Assembly: GCF_946885725.1 (NCBI RefSeq)
Contig: NZ_CAMPGZ010000087.1
Coordinates: forward strand, 1-16,366
Length of the DNA: 16,366 nt
Direction of reading: 5' to 3'
Source: an uncultured Nocardioides sp.
GTDB lineage: Bacteria > Actinomycetota > Actinomycetes > Propionibacteriales > Nocardioidaceae
Shown here: positions 6,768-13,749 of the stretch, one piece after another
Layout: each line of letters opens with the position of its first letter
How positions within the stretch are numbered: the first letter of the stretch is position 1
Notes under the pieces: model-generated
What the model was told of the DNA's origin: nothing
Database searches by the model: none
What the model saw: only the letters and a program-made list of their open reading frames with translations
Program-made: the position numbers and the translations under genes

Positions 6768-8027
6768 ATGGACTTCAGCCCCTCACCCCGGGCCGCGGAC
6801 CTCGCCGCACGGGTCCGCGCGTTCGTCGACACCGAGATCGCGCCCGTCGAGCACGACTACCACCGCGAGATCACCCGGATCCGCGAGTCCGGCGGTGACC
6901 CGTGGCAACCGCTGCCGCTGCTCGACGAGCTCAAGGCGAAGGCGCGCGCGCAGGGACTGTGGAACCTCTTCCTGCCCGCCGGCCACGAGGGTGACTACGC
7001 CGAGCGGTTCGGCACCGACGGCGGCCGAGGGCTCAGCAACGTCGACTACGCCTCCGTCGCCGAGGAAACGGGGCGGTCGTTCATCGCGCCGCTGGTGATG
7101 AACTGCAACGCGCCCGACACCGGAAACATGGAGGTGCTGCTCAAGTACGGCACCCCAGAGCAGAAGCGCGAGTGGCTCGAGCCGTTGCTCGACGGGCGGA
7201 TCCGCTCGGCCTTCACGATGACCGAGCCCGACGTGGCCTCCTCCGACGCCACCAACATGGCGGCGACCGCCGTACTCGACGGCGACGAGGTCGTCGTCAA
7301 CGGCCGCAAGTGGTGGTCGACCGGCGCGGGCAACCCGGACTGCAAGATATTCGTGTTCATGGGGCTCTCCGACCCCTCTGATGACACTGCGGACCGGCAC
7401 GCGCGGCACACGATGGTGCTCGTCCCGCGCGACACCCCCGGTGTGACGATCGAGCGCAAGCTCACCGCGATGGGGTTGTACGACGAACCGCTGGGCCACG
7501 CCGAGATCTCGTTCGACGACGTGCGCGTGCCCGCCGGCAACATCCTGCTCGGCCCCGGCCGTGCCTTCGAGATCGCGCAGGGTCGGCTCGGCCCCGGTCG
7601 GGTGCACCACTGCATGCGCCTCGTCGGTCTGGCCGAGAAGGCGCTCGAGCTCGCCTGCCGTCGCGCGACCGAGCGGGTGGCGTTCGGGCGGCCGCTGGCC
7701 AAGCTGGGCGGCAACGCCGAGCGCATCGCCGACGCGCGGATCGCCATCGACCAGGCCCGGCTGCTCGTGCTGCACGCCGCCTGGAAGCTCGACACCCAGG
7801 GCAGCCGTGCCGCGCTGTCGGAGGTCAGCCAGATCAAGGTCGCGGTGCCGCTGATGGCGCAGCAGGTGATCGACATGGCGATCCAGCTGCACGGCGCCGG
7901 CGGCGTCTCCGACGACTTCCCGCTCGCAGCGGCGTGGACCAGCGCGCGAACGCTCCGGCTCGCCGATGGTCCCGATGAGGTGCACCGCGGGGTGGTCGCC
8001 AAGCTCGAGCTCGCGAAGTACCGATGA
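6768..8027 (+). CDS. Acyl-CoA dehydrogenase, ACAD10/ACAD11-like
   Basis: A 419-residue FAD enzyme, the usual length for the family. The FAD/substrate motif FTMTEPDVASSDATNM lies at 149-164, RVAFGRPL at 303-310 and QLHGAGGVS at 373-381. Near the C terminus LADGPDEVH (398-406) aligns with the YEGT region of medium-chain dehydrogenases and puts D400 where the catalytic Glu normally sits. This Asp pattern is typical of ACAD10/11-like enzymes. Those enzymes act with an APH-type kinase that phosphorylates 4-hydroxyacyl-CoA, after which the dehydrogenase domain eliminates phosphate. The matching kinase is encoded two genes downstream. The open frame extends far upstream to 5877, but ATG 6768 begins homology (MDFSPSPRA) and has a -10 box 7 nt away. 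The stop overlaps the next start by 4 bp (ATGA). An ordinary fatty-acyl-CoA dehydrogenase role is the alternative. Confidence 0.93.
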   Translation: MDFSPSPRAADLAARVRAFVDTEIAPVEHDYHREITRIRESGGDPWQPLPLLDELKAKARAQGLWNLFLPAGHEGDYAERFGTDGGRGLSNVDYASVAEETGRSFIAPLVMNCNAPDTGNMEVLLKYGTPEQKREWLEPLLDGRIRSAFTMTEPDVASSDATNMAATAVLDGDEVVVNGRKWWSTGAGNPDCKIFVFMGLSDPSDDTADRHARHTMVLVPRDTPGVTIERKLTAMGLYDEPLGHAEISFDDVRVPAGNILLGPGRAFEIAQGRLGPGRVHHCMRLVGLAEKALELACRRATERVAFGRPLAKLGGNAERIADARIAIDQARLLVLHAAWKLDTQGSRAALSEVSQIKVAVPLMAQQVIDMAIQLHGAGGVSDDFPLAAAWTSARTLRLADGPDEVHRGVVAKLELAKYR

Positions 8028-8779
8028 GGGTCCTCGTCACCGGTGCCGCCTCCGGCCTCGGCGCGGCGCTCGCCCACGCGTTCCTCGCCCGGGGTGACGA
8101 CGTGCTCGCCACCGACCGCACCGCACCTGATGGCGGTATCGCCCTCGACGTCACCGACGACGCGGCCTGGGACGACGCGGTCGCACTAGTCGAGCAGCAG
8201 TGGGGCGGGCTCGACGTCCTGGTCAACAACGCGGGCATCGCCGGCGGCGGTCGCGTCGACGTCTGCACGCTCGGGGAGTGGCAGCGTCTCGTCGACGTGA
8301 ACCTGCTCGGGGTGGTCCGCGGCTGCCGGGCGTTCGCGCCGATGCTGAAGCGCCAGGGCAGCGGCCGCATCGTTAACATCGCGTCGCTCGCCGGGCTCGT
8401 GCACCCGCCGGGCATGGGCTCCTACAACGCGGTCAAGGCCGCGGTGGTTGCCCTCTCCGAGACCTTGTCGCACGAGCTGGCGCCGTACGGCGTGGGCTGC
8501 ACCGCCGTGTGCCCGTCGTACTTCCGCACCGACCTGATGCAGCACTCGTCCTGCTCGGACCCCGACGTGGCGGCCAAGGTCGCCCAGCTCGTCGAGCAGT
8601 CGCCGATCACCGCCGACGAGATCGCGGCCGCGGTGCTGGAGGGGATCGACGCCGGCGCCGAGCTCGTGCTTCCCGACGAGCCGGCGCGGCAGGCCGTCGC
8701 GCTGAAGCAGCACGACCGCGCGGCCTACGACGCCGAGATGCGCCGCACTGCGACACGGCTCCGAGAGAGGACGGGATGA
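8024..8779 (+). CDS. Short-chain dehydrogenase/reductase (SDR), first copy
   Basis: A classical SDR of 251 residues, an NAD(P)-dependent oxidoreductase in the cytosol. The cofactor motif TGAASGLG is at 6-13 and NNAG at 68-71. The catalytic set is N93, S121, Y134 and K138 (YNAVK). D31 at the end of the second beta strand (ATDR) suggests preference for NAD(H) over NADP(H). It overlaps both neighbours by 4 bp (ATGA at each end), between the dehydrogenase and the kinase genes, so the three are likely translated together. By analogy with LvaD of the Pseudomonas putida levulinate operon it could interconvert a keto and a hydroxy group on an acyl-CoA. That role is inferred from context only. SDR sequence alone does not fix the substrate. 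Confidence 0.92.
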   Translation: MRVLVTGAASGLGAALAHAFLARGDDVLATDRTAPDGGIALDVTDDAAWDDAVALVEQQWGGLDVLVNNAGIAGGGRVDVCTLGEWQRLVDVNLLGVVRGCRAFAPMLKRQGSGRIVNIASLAGLVHPPGMGSYNAVKAAVVALSETLSHELAPYGVGCTAVCPSYFRTDLMQHSSCSDPDVAAKVAQLVEQSPITADEIAAAVLEGIDAGAELVLPDEPARQAVALKQHDRAAYDAEMRRTATRLRERTG

Positions 8780-9873
8780 CCGACCGCACCGACCACAACC
8801 CCGCCGGCGCCGTCCGCGAGGAGGACGCCTTCGACGTCGAGGCCGTCACGGCGTGGCTGCGCGAGCACGCCACCGACGCGACCGGGCTCGACGGGACGCC
8901 CGACGTACGCCAGTTCGCCGGCGGCGCCTCCAACCTGACCTACCGGCTGGACTGGTCGAGCGGCCGCTCGCTGATCCTGCGCAGACCGCCGTCGGGCCGG
9001 AAGGCCAAGGGCGCCCACGACATGGGCCGCGAGCACCGCATCCAGTCGCGGCTGATCCCGGTGTTCCCGTACGTGCCGGAGATGGTCGCGTTCTGCGACG
9101 ACGAGTCGGTGATCGGCTCGGAGTTCTACGTGATGGAGCGGCTGCCGGGGACGATCCTGCGCGCCGAGCTGCCCGAGGGCGTCACGCTCTCCGAGGGCGA
9201 CGCGCGCGTGCTCTGCGAGACGTTCCTCGACGTGCTCGCCGAGCTCCACGGCGTGGACGTCCACGCGGCCGGGCTCGACGACCTGGGCAAGGGTCAGGGG
9301 TACGTCGCCCGCCAGGTCGGCGGCTGGTCCGAGCGCTACCGGCGCGCCCGCACCGACAACGTGGGCGACCTCGAGGTCGTGATGGCGTGGCTCGACGCGC
9401 AGCAGCCCGCCGACGTCGCGACGACCGTGATCCACAACGACTACCGGCTCGACAACGTCGTGCTGCAAGGGCTCGGCACGCCCGACCTGCGCATCACGGG
9501 CGTGCTCGACTGGGAGATGGCCACGCTCGGCGACCCGCTGATGGACCTCGGCGGCGCGATGGCGTACTGGATCCAGGCCGACGACGAGCCGGCGTACCTC
9601 GCCCTCCGCCGCCAGCCCACGCACCTGCCGGGGGTGCTGACCCGCGCCGAGATGGTCGCCGGATACGCCGCGCGCACCGGGCGCGAGGTGACCCCCGAGC
9701 AGTGGCGGTTCTACGAGGTGTTCGGGTTGTTCCGGCTCGCGGTGATCGCGCAGCAGATCTACTACCGGTTCCACCACGGGCAGACCACGAACCCGGCGTA
9801 CGGCGCCTTCCTCGACGTCGTGCGCTACCTCGACGTCCGGTGCACCCGGCTGGTGAAGGAGGCTGGCGACTGA
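8776..9873 (+). CDS. APH-fold kinase (phosphotransferase), ACAD10/11 kinase-domain-like
   Basis: A 365-residue protein of the aminoglycoside phosphotransferase/choline kinase fold. The glycine-rich region GGASNLTYRL is at 49-58, and the ATP-site strand LILRRPPSG with AHDMGREHRI at 66-89. The Brenner motif HNDYRLDN is at 220-227 (catalytic D222) and the metal-binding DWEMATLGDPLMD at 245-257 (D245). The LRRPPxG...AHDM.RE pattern is characteristic of the kinase part of ACAD10/ACAD11 and of LvaA-like proteins, not of antibiotic resistance enzymes. The likely reaction is ATP-dependent phosphorylation of a hydroxyacyl-CoA (4-hydroxy in the known cases). ATG 8776 overlaps the SDR stop; GAGAGAGGACGGG precedes it. 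The TGATG at its end starts the next gene. Resistance to aminoglycosides is unlikely given the operon. Confidence 0.9.
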   Translation: MTDRTDHNPAGAVREEDAFDVEAVTAWLREHATDATGLDGTPDVRQFAGGASNLTYRLDWSSGRSLILRRPPSGRKAKGAHDMGREHRIQSRLIPVFPYVPEMVAFCDDESVIGSEFYVMERLPGTILRAELPEGVTLSEGDARVLCETFLDVLAELHGVDVHAAGLDDLGKGQGYVARQVGGWSERYRRARTDNVGDLEVVMAWLDAQQPADVATTVIHNDYRLDNVVLQGLGTPDLRITGVLDWEMATLGDPLMDLGGAMAYWIQADDEPAYLALRRQPTHLPGVLTRAEMVAGYAARTGREVTPEQWRFYEVFGLFRLAVIAQQIYYRFHHGQTTNPAYGAFLDVVRYLDVRCTRLVKEAGD

Positions 9874-10532
9874 TGGGCGTGCTGCTGCTGGTCCGGCACG
9901 GTCAGGCGTCGTTCCAGTCCGACGACTACGACGTGCTCTCCGACACCGGACACGCGCAGGGCGCCGCGCTCGGCCGGGCGCTCGCCGAGCGCGAGATCCG
10001 CCCCGACGTCGTCGTGCGCGGCTCGATGCGCCGGCACCGCGAGACCACGGACGCCGCGGTCGAGGCCGCCGGCTGGGCGTCGCCCGTCGAGGAGGACGCC
10101 GGCTGGGACGAGTTCGACCAGATGACGACGATCGCCGGGCGGCCGGACTTCACGCTCGTCCCGGGCGAGAGCTTCGAGCAGCGCTCCGCCCGCGTGGACG
10201 AGCTGATCACACGGTGGGCGTCCGGCGACCACGACGCCGAGTACCACGAGAGCTTCCCGACCTTCCGCGCCCGTGTCGAGGCCGCGCTCGAGCGCACGCT
10301 CGCCCGGGTCGCCGAGACCGGCACCGCGATCGTGTTCACCTCGGGCGGCCCGGTCTCCTGGGTCGCCGCCTCGCTCGTCGACGGCGGCGTCCCTGTCTGG
10401 GCGCGTCTCTCTCGCGTCGTGGTCAATGCGTCCGTCACCAAGGTCGTGCACGGCAGCCGGGGCACGAACCTCGTCACCTTCAACGACCACAGCCACCTCG
10501 AGGCCGAGCCGGGCCTCCTGACCTATCGCTAG
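9873..10532 (+). CDS. Histidine phosphatase-like protein with an altered active site
   Basis: A 219-residue member of the phosphoglycerate mutase-like superfamily. The nucleophile motif LVRHGQAS is at 6-13 (R8, H9), and an arginine-rich segment SMRRHRETT at 51-59 matches the second phosphate pocket. The second catalytic His, normally in a (V/S)HGG motif, is absent: the segment reads FTSGGPVS (155-162), with S157 in its place. It is translated from the TGATG overlap with the kinase gene, so it belongs to the same pathway. It might hydrolyse a phosphorylated acyl-CoA intermediate, act as a repair enzyme, or be a non-catalytic binding protein. Which of these holds cannot be told from sequence. 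The conserved first half argues against a decaying gene. Confidence 0.87.
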   Translation: MGVLLLVRHGQASFQSDDYDVLSDTGHAQGAALGRALAEREIRPDVVVRGSMRRHRETTDAAVEAAGWASPVEEDAGWDEFDQMTTIAGRPDFTLVPGESFEQRSARVDELITRWASGDHDAEYHESFPTFRARVEAALERTLARVAETGTAIVFTSGGPVSWVAASLVDGGVPVWARLSRVVVNASVTKVVHGSRGTNLVTFNDHSHLEAEPGLLTYR

Positions 10533-10539
10533 GACTGCC

Positions 10540-11286
10540 ATGGCGAAGACGATCCTGATCACCGGTGCATCCTCCGGCCTCGGCGCCGAGATGGCCCGCC
10601 AGTTCGCGCCGCGCGGGCACGACCTCGCGCTCTGCGCGCGCCGTACCGACCGGCTCGAGGAGCTCAAGGCGGAGATCACCGCCGCCCACCCCGACGTACG
10701 CGTCGAGGTGCGGGCGCTCGACGTCGACGACCACGACGCGGTGTTCGAGGTGTTCCGGGCGTTCCGCACCGACTTCGGCACGATCGACCGCGTCGTCGTG
10801 AACGCCGGGCTCGGCAAGGGCGTTCCGCTCGGGACCGGCGGGTTCGAGGCCAACCGCGCGACCGCGATGACCAACTTCGTCGGCGCGCTGGCGCAGACCG
10901 AGGCCGCGCTCGAGGCGTTCCGCGACCAGGGTTACGGGCATCTCGTGATGATCTCGTCGATGTCCGCCATGCGTGGCATGCCGAAGGCCGGCACGACGTA
11001 CGCCGCCACCAAGGCCGGCGTCGCGCACCTCGCGGAAGGAGTGCGCGCGGAGCTGTACGGCTCGCGGATCAAGGTCTCGGTGATCTACCCCGGCTACATC
11101 CGCTCCGAAATGAACGAGCGGATGCGGGTGCCCTTCATCGTCCCGACCGAGAAGGGTGTCGCCGCGATCGTCGAGGCCGTCGAGAAGGAGAAGCCGCGCG
11201 CCCAGGTCCCCGCCTGGCCATGGGTCCCCCTCGGCTTCGCACTACGTCATTTGCCTCTTTCGGTCGTCCGGAAGCTGATGCGATAG
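10540..11286 (+). CDS. Short-chain dehydrogenase/reductase (SDR), second copy
   Basis: A classical SDR of 248 residues. TGASSGLG is at 8-15, NAG at 88-90, the serine is in ISSMS (S139/S140) and the YAATK motif gives Y154 and K158. The ARR at 33-35 after the second strand has basic residues that favour NADP(H), unlike the first SDR with an Asp at that point. It starts 7 bp after the phosphatase-like gene and ends the tightly packed operon. The C terminus (PWVPLGFALRHLPLSVVRKLMR region) is hydrophobic and basic and could touch the membrane. The substrate is unknown; a beta-oxidation related hydroxy- or ketoacyl-CoA, or a fatty alcohol/aldehyde, would fit the context. Confidence 0.92.
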   Translation: MAKTILITGASSGLGAEMARQFAPRGHDLALCARRTDRLEELKAEITAAHPDVRVEVRALDVDDHDAVFEVFRAFRTDFGTIDRVVVNAGLGKGVPLGTGGFEANRATAMTNFVGALAQTEAALEAFRDQGYGHLVMISSMSAMRGMPKAGTTYAATKAGVAHLAEGVRAELYGSRIKVSVIYPGYIRSEMNERMRVPFIVPTEKGVAAIVEAVEKEKPRAQVPAWPWVPLGFALRHLPLSVVRKLMR

Positions 11287-11301
11287 TCCGCCTCATGAAC
11301 A

Positions 11302-11340
11302 CCCCACAAAGCTGCTCGCTTCGCTCGCATCTTCGCGGGG
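11302..11340. repeat. Imperfect stem-loop between the SDR and the VOC gene
   Basis: CCCC at 11302-11305 can pair with GGGG at 11337-11340, with further pairs C/G, AAG/CTT and TGC/GCA, giving about 11 bp broken by three mismatches. The loop region includes the direct repeat GCTCGC-TTC-GCTCGC (15 nt). No U-tract follows on the plus strand, so it is not a standard intrinsic terminator. It may be a small dispersed intergenic repeat or a weak mRNA-end structure. Confidence 0.4.
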
Positions 11341-11353
11341 ACCCCGAAAAACC

Positions 11354-11737
11354 ATGAGCGGACGCGTCGTGCACTTCGAGATCCCCTTCGACGACGGGGA
11401 GCGCGCCAGGACCTTCTACAAGGAGGCCTTCGGCTGGAAGCTCGACGAGGTACCCGGTATGGACTACACGATGGTCTCGACCGGCCCGGCCACCGAGACC
11501 GGACCGACCGAGCCCGGCTTCATCAACGGCGGCATGGCCGACCGCAGCGAGGCTCTCCCCGCCCCGAGCGTGACGGTCGACGTCCCGGACATCGACGCCG
11601 CGCTGGCCCGGATCACCGAGCTCGGCGGCAGCGTCGTGCTCGGCAAGACACCTGTCGGCGACATGGGCTTCGCCGCCTCGTTCCGCGACACCGAGGGCAA
11701 CGTCATCGGCCTCTGGCAGAACCCGCCCGGCGCCTGA
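11354..11737 (+). CDS. VOC (glyoxalase/bleomycin resistance) family protein
   Basis: A 127-residue single VOC module with the expected order: VHFEIPFDDGERARTFY at the start (metal-type His at H7), the paired strand VTVDVPDIDAALARI near 73-87, and FRDTEGNVIGLW near the end, where the Glu ligand of metal-dependent members would lie. The length fits one beta-alpha-beta-beta-beta pair. VOC proteins include glyoxalases, epimerases, dioxygenases and drug-binding proteins, so no reaction is assigned. It follows the acyl-CoA operon by 67 bp across a stem-loop and has only a weak ribosome site. It could be read through from that operon or be independent. A methylmalonyl-CoA epimerase role is not supported by its size or motifs. 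Confidence 0.85.
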   Translation: MSGRVVHFEIPFDDGERARTFYKEAFGWKLDEVPGMDYTMVSTGPATETGPTEPGFINGGMADRSEALPAPSVTVDVPDIDAALARITELGGSVVLGKTPVGDMGFAASFRDTEGNVIGLWQNPPGA

Positions 11738-11970
11738 CACCGACCCGGCTCGAACCTCCCGCGCGAACCTGCCGACCCGGCTCGAACCGCCCGCGCGAAC
11801 CTGCCGACCCGGCTCGAACCTCCAGCGAAACATGGCCGAGTCGGCGCGTCCTGCCCTCACCCCCCGCCGAGTCCGCGCAACTGGCCCTCGCCGTACGTCA
11901 CTTCCCACGAGATATGGACGCTTTGCGCGCGGAATTCCCCTTGATAGGCGTCGATAACCCCGCGTTACAG
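11738..11970. other. 233-bp gap between convergent genes
   Basis: No credible gene is seen here. It holds the 32-bp tandem repeat, then a second pair of related segments starting GCCGAGTC at 11835 and 11866 (31 bp apart). The last 80 bp (11890-11970) are less GC-rich. CGCGG (11928-11932 area) and CCGCG near 11960 could close a weak, long-loop hairpin after the permease stop, but no convincing terminator is visible for either gene. Confidence 0.5.
11741..11831. repeat. 32-bp tandem repeat, about 2.8 copies
   Basis: Copies begin at 11741, 11773 and 11805, each opening with CGACCCGGCTCGAACC followed by (T/G)CCCGCGCGAACCTGC in the first two; the third is partial and diverges after 11820. The period is exactly 32 bp. 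There are no unique spacers, so it is not a CRISPR array. It lies just after the VOC gene stop in the non-coding gap. Confidence 0.85.
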
Positions 11971-13527
11971 CTAATTCGTGTGGCCCTTGAGGATCTCGTC
12001 CTCGATGGTGCCGCCGAGGCCCTCGGCCTCGGGGTCGTAGCCGTGCAGGCCGCCGGTGACGGCGTACTCCTCCTCGGGCGAGAGCACCAGCCGGTGCCGG
12101 CCGACGAAGCCGAACAGCAGCAGGCCGATGGCGTAGACGACCGCGATGGCGATGATCGCCGGGCGGAAGTCGGGGTTGATGAAGACGCCGATGAACGTGA
12201 TCGCGGCGATGATGCCGGCGACGACCGCACCCGCCACGCCGGTCGGGCTCACGTACGGGCGCCGGGCGGTGGGGAACTTCCGCCGCAGCAGCACGAACGA
12301 CACCATCTGCAGCAGGTAGGCCAGCACCGCGCCCCAGACCGCGATGTTCAGCACGATCGCGTTGGCCTGCTCGGCGATGGCACCGCCGCGCCGGTTCAGG
12401 AAGTCGATCAGCAGCAGGACCACGAAGCCGAAGACGGCGCCGGCGAGCAGCGACACCCAGGGGGTACGGCGGGCGCCGGTGATCGACAGGACCTTGGGGT
12501 AGTAGCCGGCGCGGCTCAGGGAGTACATGTTGCGGCCGTAGGCGAACATGATGCCCTGCAGCGAGGCCAGGAGGCCGATCAGCGCGAACAACGAGAGCAG
12601 GGCGGCGAGGTCCGCGGACAGGAACTGGCGGAAGCCGTCGAGCAGCGGCTCACCGGACGCGCCGAGGGCCTCGGACCCGGTCACCGCCGGGTTGAGGAAG
12701 AACACGATGGCGCCGGTGCCGCACAGCGTCAGCAGCCCGACGATGCCGGCGCGTGGGATGTCCTTCTGCGGGTTGTGCGCCTCTTCCGCTGCGAGCGGGA
12801 GCTCCTCGATGCCGAGGAAGAACCACATCGCGAACGGCAGCGCGTAGAGCACGCCGGCCCAGCCGAAGGGCAGGAACGTGCTGTTGCCGGCCTCCGGCTC
12901 GATGTCCCACAGGTTGCCGAAGTCGATCGCGCCGTTGAGGACCGCCAGCACGCCGAACAGCACGAGGATGCCGATCGACAGCACCGACACGATGATCGCG
13001 AACTTGAAGGAGATCTCGGCGCCGGCGGCGTTGAGGCTGACGAAGATGGCGTACAGCACCGCCCACCAGATCCACATCTGGCCGCCGCTGAGGTCCAGCC
13101 CGATCAGCTCGTCGGTGGCGGCGTTGAGGTAGCCGGCGGAGAACAGCACGATGACGCCGGTGGTGAAGACGTACTCGATGGTCTCGGCGAGACCGGTGAC
13201 GAAGCCGCCCCAGGGGCCCATCGCCGCGCGGGCGAAGGAGTAGGCGCCGCCGGTGTGCGGCATGGCCGCTGACATCTCCCCGATGGAGAACAGCATCCCG
13301 AAGTACATCGTCACGATGACCACGCTGGCGACCGCGAGACCGCCCCAGCCGGCCTCCCCGATGCCGAAGTTCCAGCCCGAGAAGTCGCCGGAGATGACGG
13401 CGGCGACGCCGATGCCCCAGAGGCCCCAGAAGCCTGCGGCGCGGGTGAGCTGGCGCTTCTCGAAGTAGTCGTCGGCGGCCTGGTGGTACCGCACACCCGA
13501 GACGTTGAGGGATTCCTTGCTGCTCAT
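11971..13527 (-). CDS. eat: Ethanolamine-type APC permease
   Basis: A 518-residue amino acid-polyamine-organocation permease with about 12 hydrophobic segments. The N-terminal region GFWGLWGIGVAAVISGDFSGWNFG contains the unwound first helix that binds the substrate amine. The motif EMSAAMPHTGGAYSFARAAMGPWGGF, the loop GIEELPLAAEEAHNPQKDIPR and FAYGRNMYSLSRAGYYPK are typical of the ethanolamine permease subfamily. I infer proton-coupled uptake of ethanolamine or a similar small amine. The ATG at 13527 is preferred, with GAGGAG about 12 nt upstream; the open frame extends further but enters the divergent promoter region. The neighbouring divergent genes encode a gamma-glutamyl ligase, hydrolase and aldehyde dehydrogenase, which supports an amine substrate. 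A general amino acid permease is the alternative. Confidence 0.88.
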   Translation of the reverse strand: MSSKESLNVSGVRYHQAADDYFEKRQLTRAAGFWGLWGIGVAAVISGDFSGWNFGIGEAGWGGLAVASVVIVTMYFGMLFSIGEMSAAMPHTGGAYSFARAAMGPWGGFVTGLAETIEYVFTTGVIVLFSAGYLNAATDELIGLDLSGGQMWIWWAVLYAIFVSLNAAGAEISFKFAIIVSVLSIGILVLFGVLAVLNGAIDFGNLWDIEPEAGNSTFLPFGWAGVLYALPFAMWFFLGIEELPLAAEEAHNPQKDIPRAGIVGLLTLCGTGAIVFFLNPAVTGSEALGASGEPLLDGFRQFLSADLAALLSLFALIGLLASLQGIMFAYGRNMYSLSRAGYYPKVLSITGARRTPWVSLLAGAVFGFVVLLLIDFLNRRGGAIAEQANAIVLNIAVWGAVLAYLLQMVSFVLLRRKFPTARRPYVSPTGVAGAVVAGIIAAITFIGVFINPDFRPAIIAIAVVYAIGLLLFGFVGRHRLVLSPEEEYAVTGGLHGYDPEAEGLGGTIEDEILKGHTN

Positions 13528-13749
13528 CTGGGAGTCGCTCCTCACCTGAGACGTGCGGCGTCCGAAGCCGCCTGCGCCGGAGCCTAGACCCGGCAATGGT
13601 GGGAGGGCTATACCTTTGGGGGTGGAGAACGGATCATGTTTCCCGTCCGATCGGACTACGACTGGGACGTTCCACCACAGATCGCCCGCACAAAGGTTGA
13701 CTCTGCCCCGGTTAGCGAGGGAATCAGCCGCCATCCCGCAGGAGGACCG
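13528..13749. promoter_or_regulatory. Divergent promoter region of the amine-catabolism locus
   Basis: These 222 bp separate the permease from the ligase gene and are less GC-rich than the flanks. On the minus strand TAGGCT (13581-13586) fits TANNNT for the permease. On the plus strand TATACC/TACCTT (13609-13616) is a -10 candidate for the ligase, and TTGACT (13697-13702) resembles a -35 box but has no good -10 at the correct spacing. The assignments are tentative. Confidence 0.4.
13645..13656. promoter_or_regulatory. 12-bp perfect palindrome, possible operator
   Basis: GTCCGATCGGAC is a perfect 12-bp palindrome lying about midway between the permease and ligase genes, downstream of the plus-strand -10 candidate. 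Position and symmetry fit a binding site for a dimeric repressor that controls both directions. No regulator gene is in the window, and a chance palindrome of this size in 222 bp is possible. Confidence 0.35.

Noticed and set aside
6768..9873. Broken ACAD10/11 fusion gene
   Set aside because: The dehydrogenase and kinase are complete separate genes in the order opposite to the fusion, with an intact SDR between them and regular overlaps. This is a natural operon and not a frameshifted fusion.
8776..9873. Aminoglycoside resistance gene
   Set aside because: It has only the shared APH fold; the motifs around LRRPPSG and AHDMGREHRI and the acyl-CoA operon point to an ACAD10/11-type kinase.
11741..11831. 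Possible CRISPR array
   Set aside because: The 32-bp units are directly adjacent with no unique spacers, and there are no cas genes.
11135..11908. Minus-strand open frame across the VOC gene and the repeat tract
   Set aside because: It is antisense to the VOC and SDR genes, and the repeated Arg/Gly-rich part comes from the 32-bp DNA repeat. No ribosome site or family is seen.
11914..13272. Plus-strand open frame of about 450 codons opposite the permease
   Set aside because: It is antisense to a permease with clear membrane segments; its Gln/Asp/His-rich composition is typical of a frame shadow.
13636..13749. Upstream ATG at 13636 for the ligase
   Set aside because: The added 38 residues lack similarity and cover the promoter region and palindrome; AGGAGG clearly supports ATG 13750.
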